Shown here: one piece after another, positions 17,337 through 26,052 of the stretch
Numbering within the stretch: the stretch's first letter is position 1
Layout of the letters: each line of letters begins with the position of its first letter
Source: Paenibacillus glucanolyticus NBRC 15330
GTDB taxonomy: Bacteria > Bacillota > Bacilli > Paenibacillales > Paenibacillaceae
DNA: 64,000 nucleotides
Assembly (NCBI RefSeq): GCF_004000885.1
Contig: NZ_BIMC01000001.1
Coordinates: 558,001 to 622,000, forward strand
Direction: 5' to 3'
Notes under the pieces: model-generated
Seen by the model: the letters and a program-made list of their open reading frames with translations, nothing else
Database searches by the model: none
Told to the model about the DNA's origin: nothing
Made by a program: the position numbers and the translations under genes

Positions 17337-18134
17337 TTAATCCCCTCTTTTCGTGGCTTCAATCCAATGGATATGGTGGCTTCTAAGCCCTTGCAACCAT
17401 TCCTTAGGCGGAGCAATATCGCTAACAATGGTATGAACCCTGTACATCGGCACAATTTCGATGAATCCTTCTTTATCCAGCTTGGAGCCGTCGGCCAATA
17501 CGATGGTCTGGGAAGCTGCATCTATCATCCTGCGCGACATCCCAGTCTCGTTCGGATCATAGTCGCTGATGCCCCGTTCCAAGGACATGCCTCCAACAGA
17601 GATAAACGCCTTATCTACACGGAATTGGGAGAGGACGTGCTCTCCAAGCGTACCGGACATGGATTGCTGCTCCGGATTCAATTCACCTCCGACTACAAAA
17701 ATCTTCCCTGAGAATCTCCCACTGTTCAAAGATTCCATTAAATGATAAGCGACGGCAAGCGAATTGGTCAGAATCGTCAGACGCTCTCGTCCATGTATCG
17801 CCTTAGCCAGCTCAAGCGTCGTCGTCCCTACGTCGACCGCAATGGTATCACCGGATTCAATCAATTCCGCAGCCATGCGCCCAATCCGCTCCTTCTCTTC
17901 CGCATTCACCATTTGGCGTTGTAAATAGGGAGGCTCGAAGCTGGTCATTTTCGTCAAAACCGCTCCCCCGTATACCCGCTTGGCTAAGCCTTCCTTTTCC
18001 AGCAGCACAAGGTCACGCCGAACCGTCTCCTCTGAAACCGTAAAATAGGCCGACAAATCAGGAACCTTTACCTGACCCTGCTGCTTCAATTGCTCGATAA
18101 TCACTCTCTTACGTTGTTCAGATGAAATGGACAA
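17337..18134 (-). CDS. DeoR/GlpR-family transcriptional regulator
   Basis: 265 residues. N-terminal winged helix: QLKQQGQVKVPDLSAYF, then TVSEETVRRDLVLLEKEG, the DeoR signature. The C-terminal DeoRC sugar-phosphate sensor domain shows GDTIAVDVGTTTLELAKAI and FISVGGMSLERGISDYDPNE. DeoR proteins usually sense a phosphorylated sugar or polyol. It lies inside the transporter-hydrolase operon, 5 bases after the ATPase, so it probably controls the operon through an intermediate of the imported organophosphate. Confidence 0.92.
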   Translation of the reverse strand: MSISSEQRKRVIIEQLKQQGQVKVPDLSAYFTVSEETVRRDLVLLEKEGLAKRVYGGAVLTKMTSFEPPYLQRQMVNAEEKERIGRMAAELIESGDTIAVDVGTTTLELAKAIHGRERLTILTNSLAVAYHLMESLNSGRFSGKIFVVGGELNPEQQSMSGTLGEHVLSQFRVDKAFISVGGMSLERGISDYDPNETGMSRRMIDAASQTIVLADGSKLDKEGFIEIVPMYRVHTIVSDIAPPKEWLQGLRSHHIHWIEATKRGD

Positions 18135-18139
18135 TTATT

Positions 18140-19183
18140 TTATACTCCTTCCTTCTCTAGCTGCAACAGTTGAGAACGATCCAAGGCAAGATTCACAAGG
18201 CTCTGCTCTCGAATTCTCAAGGATCGGCCATCATTAAGCGCATCTACGATTAACCTTACGCCGGCGGCATCAATGGTATAACGAATAATATTGCCCAGAA
18301 TGGATATCGAATGGACAGTACCCTCAACGATTTGCTTATCTTCACGCGATGCTTCACTCAATGTGTCCGCACCCACCAATAGTAACGCCTCAGGCCGAAT
18401 GGCGAAGCTATCCCCATCACCATTCGCCTTACCGAATAATTGCAGTACCTCGGGACGAGTCAACACGTTATAGCTTCCCATGAACTGGGCGACAAACTCT
18501 GTGCGTGGAGTTGTATACAGTTCTTCCGGAGTACCCTGTTGAACGATGCTTCCCTTATTCATCAGGCATACCCGATCGGATAAAGTTAACGCCTCCTCCT
18601 GATCATGAGTCACGAAGATCGTTGTTATATTGAATTTCTTCTGAATCTCACGAATTTCCGACCGCAGGTTTTTTCGGATTTTCGCATCCAGAGCACTAAG
18701 CGGCTCATCCAACAGGAGAACCTTAGGCTTAACTGCAAGTGAACGGGCGAGCGCGACGCGCTGCTGTTGACCTCCCGACAGCTGCTGGGGATAAGCATCC
18801 CGTTTTTCTCCAAGATCAATAAGTTCCAACAATTCAGCAGATCTTTTTCGTCTGGCTTCCTTGGAAGCTCCTCTCATTTTCATCCCGTACTCTATATTTT
18901 CTCTGACCGACAAATTCGGAAACAGAGCATAGGATTGGAATACCATGCCGATCTCACGGCTCCGGGGCGGCAGGTTCACGATGTCCTTGCTATCAAGCAA
19001 AATATGTCCGCCATCGAGGTCCGTCAGGCCGGCAATGCAGCGCAGCAGCGTACTTTTTCCACAGCCGGATGGACCGAGCAGCGTAACGAGTTCTCCCTCA
19101 CGGATATCCAAATTCACATTATTAAGCACCGGAGTATCCCCGAATTGTTTGCGGATGCTTTCAAGCCTCAAATATGGTTTCAT
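18140..19183 (-). CDS. ABC transporter ATPase (spermidine/iron/2-AEP type)
   Basis: 347 residues. Walker A LLGPSGCGKSTLLR, signature LSGGQQQRVALARSLAVKP, Walker B KVLLLDEPLSALDAKIRK and the switch histidine in IFVTHDQEEALTL. The C-terminal 100 residues are the TOBE/OB regulatory domain found in MalK, PotA, FbpC and PhnT-like ATPases. Its ATG overlaps the permease stop by 4 bases (ATGA), so the two are translationally coupled. Confidence 0.93.
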   Translation of the reverse strand: MKPYLRLESIRKQFGDTPVLNNVNLDIREGELVTLLGPSGCGKSTLLRCIAGLTDLDGGHILLDSKDIVNLPPRSREIGMVFQSYALFPNLSVRENIEYGMKMRGASKEARRKRSAELLELIDLGEKRDAYPQQLSGGQQQRVALARSLAVKPKVLLLDEPLSALDAKIRKNLRSEIREIQKKFNITTIFVTHDQEEALTLSDRVCLMNKGSIVQQGTPEELYTTPRTEFVAQFMGSYNVLTRPEVLQLFGKANGDGDSFAIRPEALLLVGADTLSEASREDKQIVEGTVHSISILGNIIRYTIDAAGVRLIVDALNDGRSLRIREQSLVNLALDRSQLLQLEKEGV

Positions 19184-19989
19184 CCTGATATCCCCTTGTT
19201 CACTTTTTTGCCCAGCTTCATTAGGATCATAGACAGCACCAGAATAAACAAAAAGTAGGAAATCGCAATGGCACTGGCCAAATGCCCGTTTTCGTTGACC
19301 CTTTGATACAGATAAACCTGGATGGTCTGAATATGCCCGCCAACCAACATGTTCGTTAGAACGAATTCACCAAATAATACGGAGAACGATAACAATGTAG
19401 AAGTAACGATCCCTGGCCAAATATTGGGCATAATTACGGTTATGAAAGCTTTCAATCGACTGGCGCCTAGCATCTCAGCCGAGTTAACCAGTTCAACCGC
19501 AGACACAGTTAATAGACTGTTACGAATCCCTTGATACATGTAAGGCAAAATAATAATGAAATACGCACCGATCAAAATATACGCTGTGCCTGCAATAGGG
19601 ATCGGCCCCGAGGAATAGGCCCGAATCAACCCTACCGCTGCAACGACGCCGGGCACGGCATAAGGTAGGACAACAACTCCCTTCATGAACGACTCCAGCT
19701 TGGGCAGATAAACGGTAATAATAAACACGGCTGGCAGCATAACGGCGAGGCTCAGCGCCACACTAATGATGCAGAGATATAGCGAGGTCCATAGGGCTTC
19801 CATAAACCTAACATCCTGAAGCATCTCCTTGAACCAGGACAGCGTCCAGCTCTCCGGCAGGATCGTTGCCTGCCATTCCTTCGCGAACGCATAAATCAAC
19901 GTAGCAAGCAAGGGAAGCAGCAAATAAACCATCAAGAGGAGCATTAGTGATCGATGGCCCCAGCTTGCCTTCTTTCTATGGGTTTCCAT
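19180..19989 (-). CDS. ABC transporter permease (second of pair)
   Basis: 269 residues, about six helices, beginning at LMLLLMVYLLLPLLATLIYA. The EAA loop is SAEMLGASRLKAFITVIMPN, which contacts the ATPase. Its ATG overlaps the stop of the other permease by one base (TAATG). Family: PotC/FbpB/PhnV-like inner-membrane components that move small anions or organophosphates. Confidence 0.92.
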   Translation of the reverse strand: METHRKKASWGHRSLMLLLMVYLLLPLLATLIYAFAKEWQATILPESWTLSWFKEMLQDVRFMEALWTSLYLCIISVALSLAVMLPAVFIITVYLPKLESFMKGVVVLPYAVPGVVAAVGLIRAYSSGPIPIAGTAYILIGAYFIIILPYMYQGIRNSLLTVSAVELVNSAEMLGASRLKAFITVIMPNIWPGIVTSTLLSFSVLFGEFVLTNMLVGGHIQTIQVYLYQRVNENGHLASAIAISYFLFILVLSMILMKLGKKVNKGISG

Positions 19990-20909
19990 TACAGTTCCTC
20001 CTTCACTGCCGAGGACTTAAGCTTGGGAAATATCCGCAGGCTCCTGGTGTTCTTTGTTGTAAATCCGGATTGAAGCATCTTTGAACGCTGTGTCATTTTA
20101 TGATTAAGATACACTGCCAGCAGCGTCGATAAAGCCAGTATAACCGCGAGTGCATTGCCGAGCTGCGGCTCATTGACCACATCCCCCGCGACCAATGATC
20201 CTATCCGAACTGCAAGTAAATTGTAATTGCCTCCAACCAAGGCATAGGCTGTTGCGTATGCCCCCATCCCGTTAGCGAACAAAATTCCCAACGTACCGAA
20301 AACAGCAGGCGTCAAAATAGGCAGCCCGATCGTTCTCCAAAACTGCCATTTGCTTGCGCCTAACAGGGAAGCCGCTTCCTTCCACTGCTCCCGAATCCCG
20401 TAAAAGGAAGGGTACAGCAGCAATAAAGCAAGAGGTATCTGAAAGTACACATAAACCAGAACAAGTCCTGTCCAGCTATATAAATTGAAATCGGCGAACA
20501 CGCTCCAGCCCCACTGCTTAAAGAGCAACGTAAACACCCCATTGCTGCCAAGCAGAATAATATAAGCGAACGCAAGCGGAACACCAGCAAAATTCGATGT
20601 CATATTAGACAGCATCAACAACCGATCCCGCATCTTTGGCGAGAATCGCGTAATCGAATAAGCGCAAATCAGTCCGGCTGCAATGCCAATCACGCTAGAA
20701 AAAATGGAAATCAGCAAACTGTTCTTAATCGCTTTCAAATAAAATTCGCTATGGATAATCCTCGAATAATAATCAAGCGTAAAGCCCGAACCGTTCCCTT
20801 GACTAATGCTTCCCGTCACCATCGACAGGATTGGAGCTAACTGAAACAGGACGATCATCACTACAAAAGGGACTAGCCCCAGTAAAAACCATCGATTCCT
20901 ACGCTTCAT
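19989..20909 (-). CDS. ABC transporter permease (first of pair)
   Basis: 306 residues. I chose the ATG at 20909 (MKRRNRWFLLGLVPFVVMIV), with AAGGAG 9 bases upstream; a longer reading frame lacks a binding site. The EAA loop is EAASLLGASKWQFWRTIGLP. Six to seven helices are visible, and a 40-residue basic tail (RSKMLQSGFTTKNTRSLRIF) extends beyond the last helix. It lies 75 bases after the binding-protein gene. Confidence 0.9.
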   Translation of the reverse strand: MKRRNRWFLLGLVPFVVMIVLFQLAPILSMVTGSISQGNGSGFTLDYYSRIIHSEFYLKAIKNSLLISIFSSVIGIAAGLICAYSITRFSPKMRDRLLMLSNMTSNFAGVPLAFAYIILLGSNGVFTLLFKQWGWSVFADFNLYSWTGLVLVYVYFQIPLALLLLYPSFYGIREQWKEAASLLGASKWQFWRTIGLPILTPAVFGTLGILFANGMGAYATAYALVGGNYNLLAVRIGSLVAGDVVNEPQLGNALAVILALSTLLAVYLNHKMTQRSKMLQSGFTTKNTRSLRIFPKLKSSAVKEEL

Positions 20910-20984
20910 GCCCTCACTCTCCTTCTTGTAAAAAGGGGCGTCGTTCGTCTGAAGACGAAGACGCTCCACCTTTAGGCCTGCTCA

Positions 20985-22109
20985 TTAGTTCATATGAACA
21001 AGCACGCGTTCCTGCCAAAGCTGCGGAAGAGTCTTCGCGGTTTCTTCCCATACCTTGTAATCGTTAACCGGCTTCACGTTGGTATAAGCTTCCGCAGACA
21101 AAAGCTTGGCGGCTACCTCTTCAGGAAGCTGTACGCTGTCACGGATCGGTCTCGCATAACCTTTAGCCAGGTTAATCTGGCCTTCGTCGCTCAAAATATA
21201 TTCACGGGCAAGCTTGGCGGCATTCGGGTGGGGAGCATATTTGTTGATAATCGTTGCATAACCGCTGACAACACTGCCCTCTTTAGGAATAGCTACGCTG
21301 AATTTATCCGCACCCAATTGATCCTTATAGTTGAGAGCGTTAAAGTCCCATAACAGCGTGACTTGAACCTCGCCCTTCTCAATGTTGGCCAGTGAAGCTT
21401 CTGCATTGGACAGACGACCCTTCTTCGCAAGCTCTTCGAAGTAAGCTATTCCCGGCTCGATGTTCGATTCATCGCCGCCATAAGCCATTGCTGCCGCCAA
21501 TACGGCCATTTGCGCTTGTGCTGCCTTCGTTACATCGCCAACAATAATTTTATAGTCGCCGTTCTTGAGATCCTCCCAGCTTTGCGGTGCCGATTGAACA
21601 AGCTGTGTGTTCGTAAAGATCGAGATAGAGCCCTGGTAGCCAACGATCCAGTGGCCTTCATTATCCTTAGCCCAGTCCGGAATTTCATCCCAATAGGAGG
21701 TTTTATAGGCCTGCGTAACCCCCTTATCAACCGCAACCGGTCCGAAGGCAATACCTACGTCACCGATGTCGGCAGTAGGCTTGTCCTTCTCCGCCTCAAA
21801 TTTCGCGATTTCCTCTGCACTCGACATGTCCGTATCTGTGTGTGTAAGAGAATATTTGCTCTTCAGATCCTCCCATGTATCCTTCCAGTTCGCCCAAGAA
21901 TCCGGCATGCCGACGCTTACAACAGAGCCTTCTTCCTTCGCCTTGGCTTCCAGATCGGCTACTGAAATTTCTTCCGCAGCAGGATTAGCGCTCGTATCTC
22001 CGCTTGTAGTTGCTTCTTTGCTGTCTGTACCTCCACAAGCAGCCAGCATCAAAACAAATAAGCTTAGAACAAGACCCAATGCTAACTCTTTCTTCAACCA
22101 ATATTTCAT
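20985..22109 (-). CDS. ABC transporter substrate-binding lipoprotein (AfuA/PhnS-like)
   Basis: 374 residues from the ATG at 22109 (MKYWLKKELALGLVL), with GGGAG 11 bases upstream. The lipobox LMLAAC puts the lipidated cysteine at 25. The mature part begins with an acidic linker (TDSKEATTSGDT), then a two-lobed binding fold of the iron/spermidine/AEP group: GSVVSVGMPDSWANW, ADIGDVGIAFGPVAV, WIVGYQGSISIFTN. The partner genes (phosphodiesterase, PHP, DeoR) and a PhoP-like box suggest a phosphorus-containing ligand. This is not a PhnD-type protein. Confidence 0.9.
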   Translation of the reverse strand: MKYWLKKELALGLVLSLFVLMLAACGGTDSKEATTSGDTSANPAAEEISVADLEAKAKEEGSVVSVGMPDSWANWKDTWEDLKSKYSLTHTDTDMSSAEEIAKFEAEKDKPTADIGDVGIAFGPVAVDKGVTQAYKTSYWDEIPDWAKDNEGHWIVGYQGSISIFTNTQLVQSAPQSWEDLKNGDYKIIVGDVTKAAQAQMAVLAAAMAYGGDESNIEPGIAYFEELAKKGRLSNAEASLANIEKGEVQVTLLWDFNALNYKDQLGADKFSVAIPKEGSVVSGYATIINKYAPHPNAAKLAREYILSDEGQINLAKGYARPIRDSVQLPEEVAAKLLSAEAYTNVKPVNDYKVWEETAKTLPQLWQERVLVHMN

Positions 22110-22398
22110 GTTTTTTCGCACTCCCTGTGAATTAATGTGGGTTTATCATATATTTACGTTGTTTTTAACCCTCTTAAAGTATAGAAATTGACTGTTTCCG
22201 CGGGATTAACTAAAGTGATTACATTTATTAATTGCCGGTAAAAGAAGCAGGTTTTGTATTAGAAGCATAAAAGGAGTGTTAAAAGAGAAGGCGCCAGGAG
22301 TTGAAACCGCAACATTAAACTTAGTCACTTAAGTCAAAATGGCATAAAACAACAATGTTGTGATGACCTCGGCAATAAGAAGTTTTTTTCACTCATTC
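22110..22398. other. Regulatory intergenic region before the organophosphate operon
   Basis: About 290 bases with no open frame of merit, between the C-P lyase terminator and the binding-protein gene. It holds the PhoP-like box at 22255-22282 and an AT-rich tract closer to the start. ACTTAAGT at 22327-22334 is a short palindrome of unknown meaning. Confidence 0.5.
22255..22282 (-). promoter_or_regulatory. PhoP-like box before the organophosphate ABC operon
   Basis: Read on the minus strand, three hexamers have an exact 11-bp period: TTAACA (22282-22277), TTTATG (22271-22266), AATACA (22260-22255). The first is a perfect TTHACA PhoP half-site and the others match four or five of six positions. 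The box lies about 145 bases before the binding-protein start. Confidence 0.5.
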
Positions 22399-22438
22399 AA
22401 AAAAAAGAAACCCTGAAGGGCATGAAGCCAGTCAGGGT
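22399..22438 (-). terminator. Rho-independent terminator of the C-P lyase operon
   Basis: On the minus strand ACCCTGA (22438-22432) pairs with TCAGGGT (22416-22410), followed by TTTCTTTTTTT. It lies just after the last phnE and separates the phn operon from the downstream ABC operon. Confidence 0.85.
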
Positions 22439-22483
22439 CTTACGGTATTAGGGCTTGTCTCTCTGGATTCCTTTTGATCAATT

Positions 22484-23302
22484 TTACGCATTAAGCCGAA
22501 GCTTGCGCTTCAAACGGGTTGCGAATACTTCCAATAATATTGCAAATAACAGCATAAAATAAGTAATAATACCGACTTCTCTCAGATCGTAATAGAATAC
22601 GCTCGCCATAAACATATCATATCCGATTCCGCCTGCACCCGCTGCAGCACCCATCGCAACCGCTACGGTAAAATTAATTTCAAATCTTAAAAACGTCCAA
22701 GAAAGCAGGTAAGTCATCGATGAAGGGAGCACTGCCTGAAATACGATCTGCCACCAAGTGGCTCCGCTCGCCTTCAATGCTTCGATCACTCCGTCATCCA
22801 TCTCCTCGAACGATTCGGAGTAAGCTTTGACCAAATATCCGATAGAATGGAAGCTCATACCGATAACTGCTGCTACGCTCCCGAGTCCGGCGGCTACGGC
22901 AAAAATCAATACCCATAGCACCGTCGGAACCGCTCGGATGACGGCAATAATACCTCTGATATTAGAAGTTGTTTTTGACGCCAAATTCCGGGCGGCAACC
23001 AGGGCCAGAAAAAGTGAAATCGCGGCTCCTAACATTGTTGTCAGGATGGCCAGCCCAATCGTTATGAATAGCTTGGAAATTAATTCAACAAAAGTAAAGT
23101 GACTAAAATGCGGCTCCAAAAACATCGTTAGAAACGTCTGCCCTGTCAAGACAATGCCATCAAACACATGTATTCCTTTATAATCAAAAGTAAAAAAGCC
23201 CAGTAGGGTCACCAACACCAATACAAGCAGCGTCATTCGGATAACCAGCGTTGCCTTGTTGAATGATTTCACCTTGATTTTCGTTTCGGATCGGGTAATC
23301 AT
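22484..23302 (-). CDS. phnE: Phosphonate ABC transporter permease PhnE (second copy)
   Basis: 272 residues from the ATG at 23302, which shares one base with the previous gene's stop (TAATG); AGGAGG lies upstream. Six helices; the PhnE signature loop reads KASGATWWQIVFQAVLPSSM. The N-terminus (MITRSETKIKVKSF) is short and basic. It pairs with the preceding phnE; phosphonate importers in Firmicutes often have two permease genes that form a heterodimer. Confidence 0.92.
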   Translation of the reverse strand: MITRSETKIKVKSFNKATLVIRMTLLVLVLVTLLGFFTFDYKGIHVFDGIVLTGQTFLTMFLEPHFSHFTFVELISKLFITIGLAILTTMLGAAISLFLALVAARNLASKTTSNIRGIIAVIRAVPTVLWVLIFAVAAGLGSVAAVIGMSFHSIGYLVKAYSESFEEMDDGVIEALKASGATWWQIVFQAVLPSSMTYLLSWTFLRFEINFTVAVAMGAAAGAGGIGYDMFMASVFYYDLREVGIITYFMLLFAILLEVFATRLKRKLRLNA

Positions 23303-24087
23303 TACAGGATCACCCTCCTGACGTAATTTGATAACCATTCTATCAAAAGTATCGCGATGACAATGACAACTACGACGAGACTGGCCGCATGGTAATTCAA
23401 ACTTTTGTAGTACAAATCAAATGCGAAGCCTATGCCCGTTCCGGTGAGGATGCCTACAAGCGTAGCCTGACGTATGTTGGTTTCAATCGCAAACAACACC
23501 CAACTAATCATCTGTGGCATGGTAGATGGAACGACCGATTTAAATACGATTGAGAAATATCCTGCACCAGTAGCTTTAAGGGCCTCAACTGGACCGCCGC
23601 TTACTTCATCAATGGTTTCCATAAAGGCCCGGGTCAAAAAGCCAAATGATCCGAAAAACAACGCGAAATATCCAGTCATCACATTCTGTCCGAAAGAGAA
23701 AAGCAGAATCATTGCCCACGCTGAAAAATCAATGTTACGGAAAACGATTGCAATCCCTCTGCTAATCACTCCGAGAAACACATTGAATCGGGTCGTGTGA
23801 GCGCCGAAGATAGCGAACAGGAAAGCAAAAGCTCCTCCTGTCACAGTTGCGGCGACGGATACGAGCAGCGTCTCCCTTATTTTCTGCAAAATGTCAGGGA
23901 GCTTCTCGAATGATTCTACATTCGGGTAGAAATTCGTAAAGCCCCAGACAATCGCCTTCGGAATAGAGGTGAAACCCTTAACCGGATCATATTCTGTAAT
24001 GACGCCAGCCACGAAAGCAATAATAATCAAGAGTCCGAAGTATGCAAGAAAATTCATCCTTTTTCTTAGAAAAAAGTTACCCAGCAT
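23302..24087 (-). CDS. phnE: Phosphonate ABC transporter permease PhnE (first copy)
   Basis: 261 residues from the ATG at 24087 (MLGNFFLRKRMNFLAYFGLL), which has GGAGG 5 bases upstream. A TTG further upstream lies in phnC and has no site. It overlaps the end of phnC by 11 bases. The coupling loop KATGAGYFSIVFKSVVPSTM is the PhnE-type EAA loop. Six predicted helices. Together with the next gene it forms the membrane channel for phosphonate uptake. Confidence 0.92.
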   Translation of the reverse strand: MLGNFFLRKRMNFLAYFGLLIIIAFVAGVITEYDPVKGFTSIPKAIVWGFTNFYPNVESFEKLPDILQKIRETLLVSVAATVTGGAFAFLFAIFGAHTTRFNVFLGVISRGIAIVFRNIDFSAWAMILLFSFGQNVMTGYFALFFGSFGFLTRAFMETIDEVSGGPVEALKATGAGYFSIVFKSVVPSTMPQMISWVLFAIETNIRQATLVGILTGTGIGFAFDLYYKSLNYHAASLVVVVIVIAILLIEWLSNYVRRVIL

Positions 24088-24865
24088 TTTCACCTCCGAG
24101 GTCAAACAGAAGATCTCCCGTTTCGGAGCCGTAGATATTGTGGATCATATCTGAAGTCATTTCTCTCGGCACTCCGTCATAGATGATTCTTCCCTTGTTT
24201 ACCCCGATGATTCGATCGGAATATTTTAATGCAACATCCACCTGGTGAAGATTCACGAGTACGGTAATCCCCAGTGTAGTCGATATTGTTTTAAGATAAT
24301 CCATAATGGTTTTGGACGCGTTCGGGTCCAAAGAAGCAATTGGTTCATCGCAAAGCAAGAGCTTAGGCTCTTGCACCAGTGCCCGGGCAATACCTACGCG
24401 CTGCTTCTGACCGCCGCTTAGCTGATCGGCTCTCTTGTAGATTTGGTCCTGCAATCCGAGCATGGCCAATATTTCTACAGCTTTCTTCTTTTCCTCTTCG
24501 TTGTACAAACCCAGCATACCGGCCAGTGTCGACTTATAGCCAAGCCTGCCGTGCAGCACATTCTCGATAACGCTGAGTCTGTTTACCAAATTATAATGCT
24601 GAAAGATCATGCCGATCGTTCTTCTGACTTGCTTCAACTGCTTTTTACCCAACTTTGTAACGTTCACATTCTGGAACACAACTTCTCCGCTGCTTACCTC
24701 TATCATCCGATTGATGCATCGAAGGAGAGTGGATTTCCCCGCTCCCGATGGTCCGATGATGGAAACAAATTCGCCTTCTTGAATGCTGAAGCTGACGTCG
24801 GACAAAGCTGTGCTCCCATTGCCATATTTCTTCGATACCCGTCGCACTTCCAATAATGCTTTCAT
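24077..24865 (-). CDS. phnC: Phosphonate ABC transporter ATPase PhnC
   Basis: 262 residues. Walker A IIGPSGAGKSTLLRCINRM, signature [19 protein letters not shown], Walker B LLLCDEPIASLDPNASK, switch VNLHQVDVAL. The NLHQVD switch in place of THD is a mark of PhnC. It lies between phnD (21-base gap) and the two phnE genes, giving a D-C-E-E import cassette. Confidence 0.95.
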   Translation of the reverse strand: MKALLEVRRVSKKYGNGSTALSDVSFSIQEGEFVSIIGPSGAGKSTLLRCINRMIEVSSGEVVFQNVNVTKLGKKQLKQVRRTIGMIFQHYNLVNRLSVIENVLHGRLGYKSTLAGMLGLYNEEEKKKAVEILAMLGLQDQIYKRADQLSGGQKQRVGIARALVQEPKLLLCDEPIASLDPNASKTIMDYLKTISTTLGITVLVNLHQVDVALKYSDRIIGVNKGRIIYDGVPREMTSDMIHNIYGSETGDLLFDLGGENAG

Positions 24866-24886
24866 TTGTTTTCCCCTTTGATGCGA

Positions 24887-25912
24887 TTAGTTGGACAATT
24901 CTCTGATCGGGTTAAACCATGCGTCATCAACCGGAAGCAGTTTCTCGTCTCCGGATTTCGCGAAAATGCCTGAAAACCCGGAATCCTTCGGAACGAATAC
25001 TTTCGGATTATTTGTAACTTCGTCAGAAGTCAAAGCCGCGAGCAGTTTGTCCACCGTAGCTTGATCCACGTTGTCTGTATTCACTACGAATGGAGAGTTC
25101 AACACCGGAGTAACCGAAATCAGTTCAAACTCTTCTCCCTTGAATGCATTGAACGGTTCTTCAGCATCGTCCTTCACTTTGTAAACGGCTCCCGCTTTGT
25201 TCTCCTCGCCGTCTACCCGTTCAACATAGTTATTTACGCATGAATCGCAAAACGCCGCTACATCTGCTTTGCCGTTCAGCAAGTTAACTGCGGAACCTTG
25301 ATGGGAGTTGCCGTAAAGCACTTCACTGAAAAATTTTCCATTGCCGCCTTCCAGCAGGTCATCGGCTTTCAGTTCTTTATACGAATCCATTTTGCTGAAG
25401 TATCCTACGATACCGGACGATGGTACTTTAAAGCCGGAAGTGGAGCTTGTGGACACGAAGGACATTTTCTTGCCGGCAATCGGATCGATTTTAAATCCGT
25501 CACCATCCTTGTATTCGTCTTCGTTGCCTTTCTTAACAGCCAGCCAGCTGTAGTAAACTGCATCGTCCAATGTTCCTGATGATCCGCTCGGTACGACAAG
25601 CGGCAAAACTTTTTCGTTTTTATCGTGAGCTTCGATATAACCTTGAGGACCAAAGAACGCGAGATCGGCGTTGCCGTTTGCAATCGCTTCAATCGTAATA
25701 ATATAATCGGTTGTCGTCTGATGCTTTACTTGCTTGCCGGTCGCTTCTTCGATCACCTTACCGATTTCATCGCGAGCTTCTCCAAGATCGGCGCCGGATT
25801 CATTCGGTAGCCATGCAATGGTAAGCGTGTCGCTGCCAGCCGAATTGGACGAACAACCAGCAAAAATCGTTACTATAACTAAAGCCAGGATAATAGACAA
25901 CAATTTTTTCAC
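24887..25912 (-). CDS. phnD: Phosphonate-binding lipoprotein PhnD
   Basis: 341 residues from a GTG at 25912 (AGAGGTG 6 bases upstream). Signal peptide KKLLSIILALVIVTIFAGC gives lipidated Cys20. The fold of the PhnD/TroA-like class II binding proteins is seen in LTIAWLPNESGADLGEAR, LAFFGPQGYIEAHD, MSFVSTSSTSGFKVPS and GNSHQGSAVNLLNGKADVAA, the last motif carrying the phosphonate oxygen ligands. A 140-base gap separates it from phnL; that gap may hold its own promoter, allowing more binding protein than lyase. Confidence 0.94.
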   Translation of the reverse strand: MKKLLSIILALVIVTIFAGCSSNSAGSDTLTIAWLPNESGADLGEARDEIGKVIEEATGKQVKHQTTTDYIITIEAIANGNADLAFFGPQGYIEAHDKNEKVLPLVVPSGSSGTLDDAVYYSWLAVKKGNEDEYKDGDGFKIDPIAGKKMSFVSTSSTSGFKVPSSGIVGYFSKMDSYKELKADDLLEGGNGKFFSEVLYGNSHQGSAVNLLNGKADVAAFCDSCVNNYVERVDGEENKAGAVYKVKDDAEEPFNAFKGEEFELISVTPVLNSPFVVNTDNVDQATVDKLLAALTSDEVTNNPKVFVPKDSGFSGIFAKSGDEKLLPVDDAWFNPIRELSN

Positions 25913-26052
25913 AATAGTCACCTCTTCTAATTTAAACTGATTAAGTTAGCCTAATTAGCAATGCCTCGCAATTAATACAATATAGATTACATGTTATATA
26001 GGAATTAACTTATATGTTTACTTTTATTAAGAGGAGTAATAATTCCCATTTA

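Noticed and set aside
22327..22334. ACTTAAGT palindrome as a DeoR operator
   Set aside because: Eight bases are too few to claim, and no second copy was found nearby.
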